Under the pieces are notes generated by a model. It saw only the letters and a list, made by a program, of their open reading frames with translations, did not search any database and was not told the origin of the DNA. Source: an uncultured Actinomycetes bacterium (GTDB taxonomy: Bacteria; Actinomycetota; Actinomycetes; Nanopelagicales; Nanopelagicaceae). Taken from it: DNA of 64,000 nt. The stretch covers positions 1 to 64,000 of the forward strand of contig CAITVX010000020.1 of NCBI GenBank assembly GCA_903895995.1. Direction: 5' to 3'. Below are positions 35,895 through 43,918 of this stretch, one piece after another. Numbering within the stretch: position 1 is the stretch's first letter; every line of letters starts with the position of its first letter. The position numbers and the translations under genes were made by a program.

Positions 35895-36571
35895 TTTCGT
35901 AGAGCTTTAAGAGTTGAACCGGATCCTCCACCGAGAGTTGATGATCCAGGTGCAGAGATCTTCTCCTGCAGATGTGAGGTTTGATTTGTGTAATGAATTT
36001 GCGCACCCCGTGCAGTGATGGAGAGTGAGGTGAGCGAGGCGGGATCGATTGAGATGCGTTGGAATTGATCAATATTCATTCCGAGAAAGTGTGCAGCAAT
36101 CGCTTTAATGACATCCCCATGGGATACAAAGAGAGTGCGCTTACCCGGTGCGGCGTGACGATGGATCGATTCAATTGCACGAGCCAACATCTCGAGAAAG
36201 CTCTCACCCTCGGGGAATGTCACTGATGACGGGTTATTTTGAATGGCACTCCATAATGGACGCTTCGACAAGAGTGAAATTTTCTTCCCGCTCCACGATC
36301 CGTATTCCATCTCATTGATACCAGATTCGCGGTGAACCGGAATCCTTGGGTGAATCTTGCGAAAGGGTTCAATTGTCTGGCGAGCACGAAGCAATGGACT
36401 CACAACGATCTGAGAGAGCTTGAGTGTTTCAAGATGTTCTGCCGTCTTAAGCGCCTGCTTCTCTCCTCGCCCTGAGAGAGCCACAGAGTTATCGCGACCG
36501 GCGAGCACTCCCTTCTCGTTTGCTACCGAATGGGCGTGACGAAGAAGGAGGATCTCACTGGGACGCGTCAT
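35891..36571 (-). CDS. Histidine phosphatase family protein, MSMEG_4193 type
   Basis: A 226-aa member of the histidine phosphatase/phosphoglycerate mutase superfamily, the first gene of the trio (TIGR03848). The catalytic LLLRHAHSVANE at the N-terminus carries the RHA/G motif; SPLLRARQTIEPF and LFVSHGDVIKAIAAHFLG supply the other active-site Arg and His. The C-terminal 25 residues are Gly/Ser-rich. The substrate is unknown. ATG 36571 has TAGCCT at leaderless spacing and faces the aldo/keto reductase gene. Confidence 0.88.
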   Translation of the reverse strand: MTRPSEILLLRHAHSVANEKGVLAGRDNSVALSGRGEKQALKTAEHLETLKLSQIVVSPLLRARQTIEPFRKIHPRIPVHRESGINEMEYGSWSGKKISLLSKRPLWSAIQNNPSSVTFPEGESFLEMLARAIESIHRHAAPGKRTLFVSHGDVIKAIAAHFLGMNIDQFQRISIDPASLTSLSITARGAQIHYTNQTSHLQEKISAPGSSTLGGGSGSTLKALRK

Positions 36572-36620
36572 ATCGGAAGGCTACCGAGAAAATGGAGTAT
36601 CCGTTGGTAGCCTGCCACCC
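36572..36620. promoter_or_regulatory. Mirror-image divergent promoter pair
   Basis: AGGCTACC (36578-36585) and GGTAGCCT (36606-36613) form an 8-base inverted repeat with 20 bases between. Read outward, each arm is TAGCCT, six bases from the phosphatase ATG on the minus strand and seven from the reductase ATG on the plus strand. So the repeat may simply be two identical -10 boxes of divergent leaderless promoters, or an operator as well. Confidence 0.5.
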
Positions 36621-37574
36621 ATGGAGATGCGCATACTTGGAAATACTGGTCTGCAGGTCTCACGCCTCGCCCTTGGCACAATGACATGGGGTCGAGATAC
36701 CGACGAACACGAAGCAGCCGATCAGTTGAGGTCATACCTTGAAGCTGGAGGCAATTTTCTCGATACCGCGGCTCTCTACGGCGATGGCGATAGCGAGAGA
36801 GTCATCGGTGGTTTTCTTGGAACGCTGATTGAACGCTCCGAAATATTGATTTCGACGAAGGCTGGAATCTCATACAAGGCGAATGAACGACGAGTAAATA
36901 ATTCTCGCTCCTCCCTCTTAGATGATCTAGATAAATCTCTTACACGTTTAGGCGTTGAATACGTCGATCTCTGGCAGATACATGGATGGGATGAGAGTGT
37001 TCCTCTTGAAGAGACGCTCAGCGCATTAGATTTCGCAGTGAGCTCTGGCCGCGTCCGTTACGTGGGACTCTCAAATTTCAATGGTTGGCAATTAGCTAGA
37101 GCGGCAACACTTCAGAATCCACTCTTTGGTAAGAGTCCTATAGCGAGCGTTCAGAGAGAGTACTCATTACTCAATAGAGAGATTGAGAGCGAACTCTTAC
37201 CAGCCGCGGCTGAGCTCGGTGTTGGTGTTCTTGCATGGTCTCCCCTCGGGCGCGGAGTGTTAACCGGCAAATATCGAAATGGGATGCCATCTGATTCACG
37301 TGGAGCGACTCCTCACTTTGCTGATTTCATTGCGCCATATCTGAATTCACGCAGCTCATCGATCGTAGAAGCAGTGTGTGTTGCGGCTGAGGGCTTGGGC
37401 TACAGTCCCTTGGAAGTTGCTCTTGCATGGGTTCGAGATAGCGTCGGAGTTGCAAGCGCAATCGTCGGAGCGCGAACTGGCGCCCAATTACGAGGAGTAC
37501 TCACCTCAGAGGAGATCGCCCTTCCAGACCCTGTGCGCTTTGCTTTGGACGATATTACAGTTGCAAAAAATTAA
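36621..37574 (+). CDS. Aldo/keto reductase
   Basis: A 317-aa NADPH-dependent aldo/keto reductase of the YajO/YghZ-like type; the substrate is unknown. It has RILGNTGLQVSRLALGTMTWG at the N-terminus, NFLDTAALYGDGDSERVIGGFL with the catalytic Asp and Tyr, the Lys in ILISTKAGI, the His in LWQIHGWDESVPLEET, and the NADPH-binding LAWSPLGRGVLTGKYR. Length is typical. ATG 36621 follows a TAGCCT element by seven bases; ATG 36627 is possible. Its stop overlaps the M20 hydrolase stop on the other strand by four bases. Confidence 0.9.
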   Translation: MEMRILGNTGLQVSRLALGTMTWGRDTDEHEAADQLRSYLEAGGNFLDTAALYGDGDSERVIGGFLGTLIERSEILISTKAGISYKANERRVNNSRSSLLDDLDKSLTRLGVEYVDLWQIHGWDESVPLEETLSALDFAVSSGRVRYVGLSNFNGWQLARAATLQNPLFGKSPIASVQREYSLLNREIESELLPAAAELGVGVLAWSPLGRGVLTGKYRNGMPSDSRGATPHFADFIAPYLNSRSSSIVEAVCVAAEGLGYSPLEVALAWVRDSVGVASAIVGARTGAQLRGVLTSEEIALPDPVRFALDDITVAKN

Positions 37575-38920
37575 CAATTCGATAGGAAACGGGCGAGAAC
37601 GCGAACGCCGAAGATAAGTCCATCTACAGGAATTCGTTCATCAACTCCATGGAAGAGAGCAAAGAAGTCCAAATCTGGAGGTAACTTCACCGGACTAAAA
37701 CCATATCCAACGATTCCCAGATCTGAGAGTGCTTTGTTATCGGTACCACCGCTCATTAAGTAAGGAACGGGTACTCCTTCTGGATCTTCGGCGAGAATTG
37801 CATCACACATTCCTTGAACTAAAGCTCCCTCGAAATCAACTTCAAGCGCCTTATCCCGCACCATCACTTCGATCTCAGCATCATCACCCGTTAATGAGCG
37901 CAAGGTTGAAACCAATTCGTCTTCAAATCCAGGCAGGAATCGACCATCGACAACTGCTGATGCTGAACCAGGAATCACATTCGCTTTATACCCGGCCTCG
38001 AGCATCGTTGGATTCGCCGTATTTTGCACGGTAGCGCCCATCATTCGGGCGGCTCCCCCGATATGACGCAGTAATGGACGTGGATTAGCTGGATCGTATT
38101 TCTCACCCACTAGTTCTGCGATCTTTCCAAAGAATTTAGATCCGGTCTTTGTTTCACGTGCGGGCCACTGGTGCTCACCGATTCGAGTGAGCGCGCGTGA
38201 GAGTTTCGTAATTGCATTTGCAGGGTTGATGAATGAGCCATGTCCTGCATCGCCCTTTGCAGTCAACTTCATCCATTGAATACCCTTCTCGGCAGTTTCA
38301 ACGAAGTAGAGACGATGTCCTCCTGTGATAGTCACTGAGAAACCACCAACTTCTGAGATCGCTTCACTGTAACCGGCAAACAATTCGGGACGATTTTTTA
38401 CCAACCAACGGGAACCATAAACGCTTCCGGCTTCTTCGTCAGCAAAGAAGATGAGCAGAACGTTTCTTGGAGGCGTGAATCCAGCGCGGGCCCAGGCGCG
38501 GGCGATCGCGAGGAACATTGCGACGCCATCTTTCATATCCACTGCCCCACGGCCCCAGATATGTCCATCCTTGAGGATTCCGCCAAAAGGATCAACGCTC
38601 CAGTCTTGCGCATTTGCTGGCACTACATCAATATGTCCATGAACAACGATTCCTGGTTTTGATTGATCAGCACCAGCGATCTTTGCAATGACGTTGACGC
38701 GATTGGTCGCAGTCTCTACCAATTCGGATTCGATTCCCACTTCAGCAAGTTTTGCCGCGCAATACTGCGCCACAGCTTTCTCATCGCCCTTTCCTTCGCC
38801 AAAATTCACACTGGGAATTCGGATCAGCTCTTGCAAAAGGATCAGGACATCTGCCTCCATCTCTTGCATCTGTGAAGCACTGAGGTTGTATTCATTGGCA
38901 CGGGACGAAGTCTGAGTCAT
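37571..38920 (-). CDS. M20/M25/M40 family metallohydrolase
   Basis: A 449-aa zinc-dependent peptidase/deacylase of the M20 family (ArgE/DapE/CPG2 fold). Metal and catalytic residues are visible: VVHGHIDVVPAN (His-Asp), GRGAVDMKDGVAMFLA (bridging Asp), LIFFADEEAGSVYGSRWL (Glu-Glu) and the C-terminal GGTDNKALSDLG. A dimerisation lid domain lies in between. M. tuberculosis Rv2141c is a related gene in a comparable neighbourhood. ATG 38920 is chosen because CAGGATAG precedes it; an in-frame GTG at 38956 would add 12 residues. Substrate unknown. Confidence 0.88.
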   Translation of the reverse strand: MTQTSSRANEYNLSASQMQEMEADVLILLQELIRIPSVNFGEGKGDEKAVAQYCAAKLAEVGIESELVETATNRVNVIAKIAGADQSKPGIVVHGHIDVVPANAQDWSVDPFGGILKDGHIWGRGAVDMKDGVAMFLAIARAWARAGFTPPRNVLLIFFADEEAGSVYGSRWLVKNRPELFAGYSEAISEVGGFSVTITGGHRLYFVETAEKGIQWMKLTAKGDAGHGSFINPANAITKLSRALTRIGEHQWPARETKTGSKFFGKIAELVGEKYDPANPRPLLRHIGGAARMMGATVQNTANPTMLEAGYKANVIPGSASAVVDGRFLPGFEDELVSTLRSLTGDDAEIEVMVRDKALEVDFEGALVQGMCDAILAEDPEGVPVPYLMSGGTDNKALSDLGIVGYGFSPVKLPPDLDFFALFHGVDERIPVDGLIFGVRVLARFLSNC

Positions 38921-39018
38921 GGCTCTATCCTGCCCCAGAATTGCCGCATTTCCCACGCACCACAGAGATTGCTATATTTCGCTACTGGCCGTGGGTTTTA
39001 CTTCACGACCGGCACCTT

Positions 39019-39105
39019 GTCCGGGTGGCGGAATTGGCAGACGCGCTAGCTTGAGGTGCTAGTCCTCGCAAGAGGTTCGGGGTTCAAGTCCCCGTTCGGA
39101 CACCA
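39019..39105 (+). tRNA. tRNA-Leu (anticodon GAG)
   Basis: An 87-base class II tRNA with encoded CCA. The acceptor stem pairs GTCCGGG (39019-39025) with TTCGGAC (39095-39101); the anticodon stem CTAGC/GCTAG encloses the loop TTGAGGT, giving anticodon GAG for CTC/CTT leucine codons. A long variable arm (CCTCGCAAGAGG) and the T-loop GGTTCAAGTCC are present. It is followed at once by a terminator, so it forms a single-gene unit. Confidence 0.97.
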
Positions 39106-39106
39106 C

Positions 39107-39130
39107 AGGGCCCTTCGGGGCTCTTTTTTT
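39107..39130 (+). terminator. Intrinsic terminator after tRNA-Leu
   Basis: AGGGCCC (39107-39113) pairs with GGGCTCT (39118-39124, one G-T pair) across a TTCG tetraloop, followed by seven T. A classic strong terminator starting two bases after the tRNA. The remaining gap to 39216 holds the ribosome binding site GAAAGGA of tdk and no clear promoter. Confidence 0.95.
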
Positions 39131-39216
39131 ATCCCGGTTCTGCAGTCCGGTGAGAATCACATCCGTGGCGGTATTTGAGGCAGATGATTAGCTCAAAAAA
39201 GTGAAAGGATACCGAC

Positions 39217-39858
39217 ATGGCTGAACTTACCTATTACTGCGGAACTATGGATAGCGGTAAATCAACCCTTGCACTCCAGACAGCGCATAATCATCAGAGC
39301 CGCGGACGTAGTGGTGTGATCTTCACCAATAAAGATCGCGGTGGTCCAGGGATGATCACAAGTCGTTTGGGGTTACGTAGCGAGGCTGTAGAAGTCAGTG
39401 ATGGATTAGATCTCCATAAATTTGTTGTTGAGATGCTTAGTCGTGGTGAACGTGTGGATTTCATTATCAGTGATGAGACACAGTTTTTCGATCCGATGCA
39501 GATTGAACAGTTAGCTCAGATTGTAGACGGCCTCGGAATTGATGTTTATGCATTTGGGATCCTCACAGATTTTCGAACCAAGATGTTCCCCGGTTCTGCT
39601 CGTCTTGTTGAATTAGCCGATCGTGTCCTTCCATTGCAGGTTGAAGCTCTTTGTTGGTGTGGTCAACGCGCTACTCACAATGCTCGAGTCTCATACGGTC
39701 AAATGATCACCGAAGGAGAACAAGTCGTTGTTGGTGACACGAAAGATCCGGATGCGATCGGTTACGAAGTTCTCTGTCGTCGCCATCATATGCGCCGGGT
39801 AACAAGTCGTTCGGCTCGCGCGGCAAGACCTGAACCACTACCATTCCAAGGTATCTAA
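39217..39858 (+). CDS. tdk: Thymidine kinase
   Basis: Salvages thymidine to dTMP. The 213-aa type II thymidine kinase has the P-loop CGTMDSGKSTLALQT, the DETQFF Walker B-like motif, and a zinc-binding region with ALCWCGQRATHNAR and a later CRRHH segment, followed by the basic C-terminal tail. Length is normal. The GAAAGGA ribosome binding site precedes ATG 39217 by eight bases. The alcohol dehydrogenase gene follows by 16 bases and may be cotranscribed. Confidence 0.95.
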   Translation: MAELTYYCGTMDSGKSTLALQTAHNHQSRGRSGVIFTNKDRGGPGMITSRLGLRSEAVEVSDGLDLHKFVVEMLSRGERVDFIISDETQFFDPMQIEQLAQIVDGLGIDVYAFGILTDFRTKMFPGSARLVELADRVLPLQVEALCWCGQRATHNARVSYGQMITEGEQVVVGDTKDPDAIGYEVLCRRHHMRRVTSRSARAARPEPLPFQGI

Positions 39859-39874
39859 AAAAGGGAGAATTTTT

Positions 39875-40915
39875 GTGAAGTCACAAGGTTATGCAGCTCT
39901 GAATGAGAATGGCAAGATCGAACCGTACGCTTTCGAGCGTCGTGAAATAGGTGCGAATGATGTTGCCCTTGATATTCTCTATGGAGGCATCTGCCACTCT
40001 GATATTCACCAAGTTCGTGGTGAGTGGGGCCCTGCCCTCTTCCCAATGGTTCCCGGCCATGAAATCGTCGGTCGCGTAACCTCAATCGGCGGCTCGGTGA
40101 GTAAGTTTGCCGTTGGTGACCTTATTGGTATTGGCGTCTTTATCGACTCCTGCCGCACCTGCAAAAATTGTCTCGTTGGTCTTCAGCAGTATTGCCTCAA
40201 TGGCATGACAGGCACATACAACGGTTACGAGAGAGATGGGACCACCGTCGCCATGGGTGGGTATTCAAATAACTTTGTTATCAATGAAGATTACGCCGTT
40301 CACGTTCCAGCAAATCTTCCACTTGAAGGTGTAGCTCCCCTTATGTGTGCTGGGATTACTCTCTACTCACCTCTTAAGCATTGGAACGCTGGCCCTGGAA
40401 AGAAAGTTGCCATCATGGGGCTTGGCGGACTTGGACATATGGGACTTAAATTCGCCGCAGCGCTAGGTGCTCATGTCACCGTTCTCTCGCACTCCCCGAC
40501 TAAACGTGGAGATGCCCTCGCGATGGGTGCCCATGATTTTGTCGTGATGGATTCTGATGAGGCATTCGCCGGGCTCAAGAGAAACTTTGATTTGATCCTC
40601 AATACAGTCTCTGCCGATATGCCGATTGCCAAATATCTTGACCTTGTTGCAGTAGATGGCGCCTTGGTAATGATTGGCCTTCCTAATGAGCCACTTACCG
40701 TCTCCGTTGGCTCGCTCATCGGATCACGTCGGACATTATCTGGTTCAATGATCGGAGGAATTCCTGAACTTCAAGAGATGCTTGAATTCTGCGGTATTCA
40801 CAATATCGTTAGCGAAGTGGAGGTTATTAAGCCTGAATACATCAATGAGGCCTACGATCGCACTGTTGCATCCGATGTGAAATATCGTTTCGTAATCGAC
40901 TCTTCAGCGTACTAA
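39875..40915 (+). CDS. Zinc-dependent NAD(P) alcohol dehydrogenase
   Basis: A 346-aa medium-chain dehydrogenase close to the cinnamyl-alcohol/YahK-like aldehyde reductases. Catalytic zinc ligands are in GGICHSDIHQVRGEW and PGHEIVGRV; the structural zinc site is the four-Cys cluster CRTCKNCLVGLQQYC; the nucleotide fold is MGLGGLGHMGLKFAAALGA. It probably reduces aldehydes with NADPH, but the substrate is unknown. GTG 39875 is the start, with GGGAG upstream. It converges with the DUF554 gene seven bases away and no terminator is visible between them. Confidence 0.9.
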   Translation: MKSQGYAALNENGKIEPYAFERREIGANDVALDILYGGICHSDIHQVRGEWGPALFPMVPGHEIVGRVTSIGGSVSKFAVGDLIGIGVFIDSCRTCKNCLVGLQQYCLNGMTGTYNGYERDGTTVAMGGYSNNFVINEDYAVHVPANLPLEGVAPLMCAGITLYSPLKHWNAGPGKKVAIMGLGGLGHMGLKFAAALGAHVTVLSHSPTKRGDALAMGAHDFVVMDSDEAFAGLKRNFDLILNTVSADMPIAKYLDLVAVDGALVMIGLPNEPLTVSVGSLIGSRRTLSGSMIGGIPELQEMLEFCGIHNIVSEVEVIKPEYINEAYDRTVASDVKYRFVIDSSAY

Positions 40916-40922
40916 AGCTGGG

Positions 40923-41657
40923 CTATAAGAAGTGATGTGCGCAGGTTGCGATAAGTGGCGCGAATAAGATTGCAGGCAGAAGGTTCCCAACCGCCATCTG
41001 CTTGATGCCAAGTATTCGCAGCGCAATACCGATCAGCAGAATCCCCCCAGTCGCAGTCATTGCACTTACTTGGTAGGGACTCATAATATTTCCCAGCCCC
41101 CAACCCGAGAAGGTCCAGAGCAATTGATAGATGCCGACCGGGACGATGGATGCTAAAACTCCCCAGCCAAAAGTCGCCGCAAAGGCCACTGACGTAATTG
41201 CATCAAGGGTGCTCTTAAGGATCAATTGTTGATCCCCGTTACCCATCCCGTCGGAGATCGAACCAAGAATGGCAAGTGGACCGATTGCAAAGAGCAGTGA
41301 GGCTGCCATGAAACCTTCAATAAACCGAGAGTTATGAGTACCTGCAAAACGCTTCCGCAAGAAGAGGCCGAAGTTCTCCAACTTTGATTCGATATCCAGC
41401 AAGCTACCAACAATTGCTCCCACTAATAATGAGGCGAGTACTGTCAGAAGAGTCCAGCCTTTAGGGAGAGCTGCGATAAAGCTTGGACTCCAAATCTCGC
41501 GTAGCGCATCTGCTGCCGCAAGAATAGTTACGCAACCAAGCGCATCCGTAATGAGAGATCTCGTCTTTTCGGGGATTCGATTACCGAAAAGGACGCCTAA
41601 GAGACTTCCTCCGGCAATACCGAGAAGATTTATTAGTGTTCCGAAACCAACAAACAT
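40923..41657 (-). CDS. DUF554 family membrane protein
   Basis: A 244-aa integral membrane protein of the DUF554 family (YdfK-like), function unknown. It begins MFVGFGTLINLLGIAGGSLLGVLFGNRIPEK in a typical family manner (here split as MFVGFGTLINLLG and the following Gly-rich helix) and has six or seven hydrophobic segments such as LLTVLASLLVGAIVGSLLD and LLFAIGPLAILGSISDGMG. ATG 41657 is chosen because its A is the last base of the uppP stop (TGATG) and the protein then starts as expected; the frame stays open 51 bases further. It is coupled to uppP. Confidence 0.87.
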   Translation of the reverse strand: MFVGFGTLINLLGIAGGSLLGVLFGNRIPEKTRSLITDALGCVTILAAADALREIWSPSFIAALPKGWTLLTVLASLLVGAIVGSLLDIESKLENFGLFLRKRFAGTHNSRFIEGFMAASLLFAIGPLAILGSISDGMGNGDQQLILKSTLDAITSVAFAATFGWGVLASIVPVGIYQLLWTFSGWGLGNIMSPYQVSAMTATGGILLIGIALRILGIKQMAVGNLLPAILFAPLIATCAHHFL

Positions 41658-42535
41658 CAGCCGAAGATTCCAAATCGCACGATCGAGATCGCACCAACCA
41701 AGAGACAATAGAGCGCGAATGGACGCAGCGAATTAGTCTTAAAATATTTAACCAAAAAGGTGACGGAGATAAAGGTTGCTATGAATGCAGTGATGGTTCC
41801 CGCAAATAGCGGACCTCTTGATCCATCAGCGATTGCCCCAGCCACCATCAATTTTGGCAACTTAACAATTGAAGCACCTAGGATTGCTGGGAAAGCTAAT
41901 AGGAATGCAAAATCTGCTGCAACCGATCTAGAAAGACCACGCAACATACCAAAACTCATTGAGACACCAAAGCGCGAGATACCTGCAAAAAGTGCAGTGC
42001 TCTGACCAAGGCCAACGGCAAATGCCTGCCCGATAGATATGCGCTCGACGATTGCTCCATCAGAATCTTTCGCTCTTGCGTGGGCGTGGCGTCGATCTGT
42101 TAGGTGTTCAACACCAAAGAGAATCAAGCCATTGATCGAGAGAAATATCGCTGCAAGAATTGGCTTGCCAAAATTCCTTTCAAAGAGCTTGTTGAGCGAG
42201 ATACCCAAAATAGCAACAGGGATCGTTCCTACTATGAGACGTATCAACAGAGGCAGGCCAGAACCTGCAGTTGACCTCTTTCGTAATCCACTCCACGCTG
42301 AAGCCAGAATATGTAGCCATCTCCGTCCAAAGACGAGAAATAGTGCGATGGCGCTTGCGAAATGGAATGCCACTGCAATCAAGAGATATTGGGGATCTTG
42401 CGCGAAGGATTTCCAACTCCCCCCAAGCCATGCTGGAAGTAATACTGCATGGCCCAAGCTTGAGACCGGAAAGAGTTCGGTAACTCCTTGCAGAAGCCCT
42501 ACGACGATCGCTTGCAGGTAAGTGAAATGAAACAT
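41657..42535 (-). CDS. uppP: Undecaprenyl-diphosphatase UppP (BacA)
   Basis: Dephosphorylates undecaprenyl diphosphate at the membrane to recycle the cell-wall lipid carrier. The 292-aa protein has about eight membrane helices and both active-site motifs: GVTELFPVSSLGHAVLLP near the N-terminus and GISRFGVSMSFGMLRGLSR in the middle. Length is typical. ATG 42535 has TAGAGT six bases upstream and diverges from the YczE-like gene. M. tuberculosis has uppP in a comparable region (Rv2136c), near mshC and the trio. Confidence 0.94.
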   Translation of the reverse strand: MFHFTYLQAIVVGLLQGVTELFPVSSLGHAVLLPAWLGGSWKSFAQDPQYLLIAVAFHFASAIALFLVFGRRWLHILASAWSGLRKRSTAGSGLPLLIRLIVGTIPVAILGISLNKLFERNFGKPILAAIFLSINGLILFGVEHLTDRRHAHARAKDSDGAIVERISIGQAFAVGLGQSTALFAGISRFGVSMSFGMLRGLSRSVAADFAFLLAFPAILGASIVKLPKLMVAGAIADGSRGPLFAGTITAFIATFISVTFLVKYFKTNSLRPFALYCLLVGAISIVRFGIFG

Positions 42536-42567
42536 AATCGGACTCTACAGGTCGGTAGACTCACCAG
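42536..42567. promoter_or_regulatory. Divergent leaderless-type promoters of uppP and the YczE-like gene
   Basis: In this 32-base gap the minus strand has TAGAGT (42547-42542) six bases before the uppP ATG, and the plus strand has TAGACT (42556-42561) six bases before ATG 42568. The two -10 boxes are eight bases apart, which would make RNA polymerase binding mutually exclusive. Confidence 0.55.
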
Positions 42568-43284
42568 ATGTCTAACAACGCCTCAAAAGAACCTAAATCC
42601 GGGGGAAAAGGATCTCTCTTAACGATCCTCTATCCGCAGCGAACGATCCCCCATATGCGTTGGACCGGAAATCACCGGTGGGATCTCGCGCCATCTCGGC
42701 TGGCAATCCTCTTCTTCGGGTTAGCAATCTTTGGTTTTGGTGATGGACTCATCATCCAATCACATATCGGAAATGCACCATGGTCTGTCTTAGCGCAAGG
42801 CCTATCACACCACAGTCCCCTATCAATCGGAGAATGTACCTTTGTTATAGGTTTCACAGTCTTGCTTTTATGGTGGCCATTAAAAGAGCGTCCTGGTTTC
42901 GGAACGATCGCAAATATCGCCGTCATCTCTCTCTTCATACAGATCGCAGTTGATCTCGTTCCTCTATCCACACATAATTTTCCGCTCTCATTCCTCATGG
43001 TTCTTCTTGGAATCTCTCTTGTCGGGGCTGGCTCAACGCTCTATATAACAACAGGTTTAGGGCCTGGTCCTCGCGACGGACTCATGACTGCTCTCCATCA
43101 CAAGACTGGGGTAAGGGTTGGACGGGTGAGACTCGGAATTGAAATATGTGCGCTGATAATCGGCGCTCTCTTAGGCGGAACAGTTGGAATTGGCACAGCA
43201 CTCTTTGCTCTTCTGATCGGCAATTCTGTCGCTATCTGGCTAGGTATTGCTAAGCATTTTGCTGGCTCCAATCAATCTGCGTAA
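42568..43284 (+). CDS. YczE/YitT-like integral membrane protein
   Basis: A 238-aa membrane protein resembling the YczE/YyaS family. After a hydrophilic N-terminus of about 45 residues (MSNNASKEPKSGGKGS) come five or so hydrophobic helices, with the family-like segments LFFGLAIFGFGDGLIIQSHIG and NAPWSVLAQGL, and the loop TTGLGPGPRDGLMTAL that matches the conserved GPRDGL motif. No function is established. Its last 35 bases overlap the ung gene on the opposite strand. TAGACT lies six bases before ATG 42568. Confidence 0.82.
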   Translation: MSNNASKEPKSGGKGSLLTILYPQRTIPHMRWTGNHRWDLAPSRLAILFFGLAIFGFGDGLIIQSHIGNAPWSVLAQGLSHHSPLSIGECTFVIGFTVLLLWWPLKERPGFGTIANIAVISLFIQIAVDLVPLSTHNFPLSFLMVLLGISLVGAGSTLYITTGLGPGPRDGLMTALHHKTGVRVGRVRLGIEICALIIGALLGGTVGIGTALFALLIGNSVAIWLGIAKHFAGSNQSA

Positions 43285-43918
43285 GGCCACTTCTCTCTAG
43301 AATCGCATTCGCTCGGGTAAAAGGTCGACTTCCAAAGAAACCTCGGTAGGCACTCAACGGGCTTGGGTGCGCACTTGCAATGACCATATTCTCTGAAAAG
43401 AGATGAGAATATCTTTGTGCGTGCCTTCCCCACAGGATTCCTACAGTGTGTGGAGTTACGACTGCTCGTAGAACACTCTCAGTAAATTCTTCCCATCCCA
43501 CATCTTTATGGGAAAGTGATTCACCAGTGCTGCAAGTAAGAATCGTATTCAGAAGGAAGACGCCTTGGTCCGCCCAGGCCGATAGATCTCCATTAACGCG
43601 GGGGCCGACTCCCAAATCTTCTGAATACTCCCGCAAGATATTTCGCAGCGAAGCTGGAATGTCTGCATTGCTTGCAGGTATCGAGAAGGCAAGGCCATCG
43701 GCGCATTCACTCTTTGGGTAAGGATCCTGCCCTAGAATTACTAGCTTGATATCGCTGGGATCAATGCGAAAGGCCTTGAAGATAATCTCTCGTTCTGGAT
43801 TGATCTCGCCCGGGAAAATCTTTGATTCGATCTCATCTAGAAGTTGCTCTTGATCACTCAGCAATACTCGCCACGCCCCTGGCAAGGTGTTGAAGAGTGA
43901 CGACTGCCTATCCATCAC
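43250..43918 (-). CDS. ung: Uracil-DNA glycosylase (family 1)
   Basis: Excises uracil from DNA to start base-excision repair. The 222-aa protein has the catalytic water-activating Asp65 in LGQDPYPKSECADGLAFS, the LLNTILTC segment, and the minor-groove loop HPSPLSAYRGFFGSRPF. Family 1 usually reads GQDPYH; here the residue is Pro, a minor variation. Its start overlaps the stop of the ABC ATPase gene by four bases, so they are coupled, and its end overlaps the convergent membrane protein gene by 35 bases. Confidence 0.93.
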   Translation of the reverse strand: MMDRQSSLFNTLPGAWRVLLSDQEQLLDEIESKIFPGEINPEREIIFKAFRIDPSDIKLVILGQDPYPKSECADGLAFSIPASNADIPASLRNILREYSEDLGVGPRVNGDLSAWADQGVFLLNTILTCSTGESLSHKDVGWEEFTESVLRAVVTPHTVGILWGRHAQRYSHLFSENMVIASAHPSPLSAYRGFFGSRPFTRANAILERSGLTQIDWSQQNA

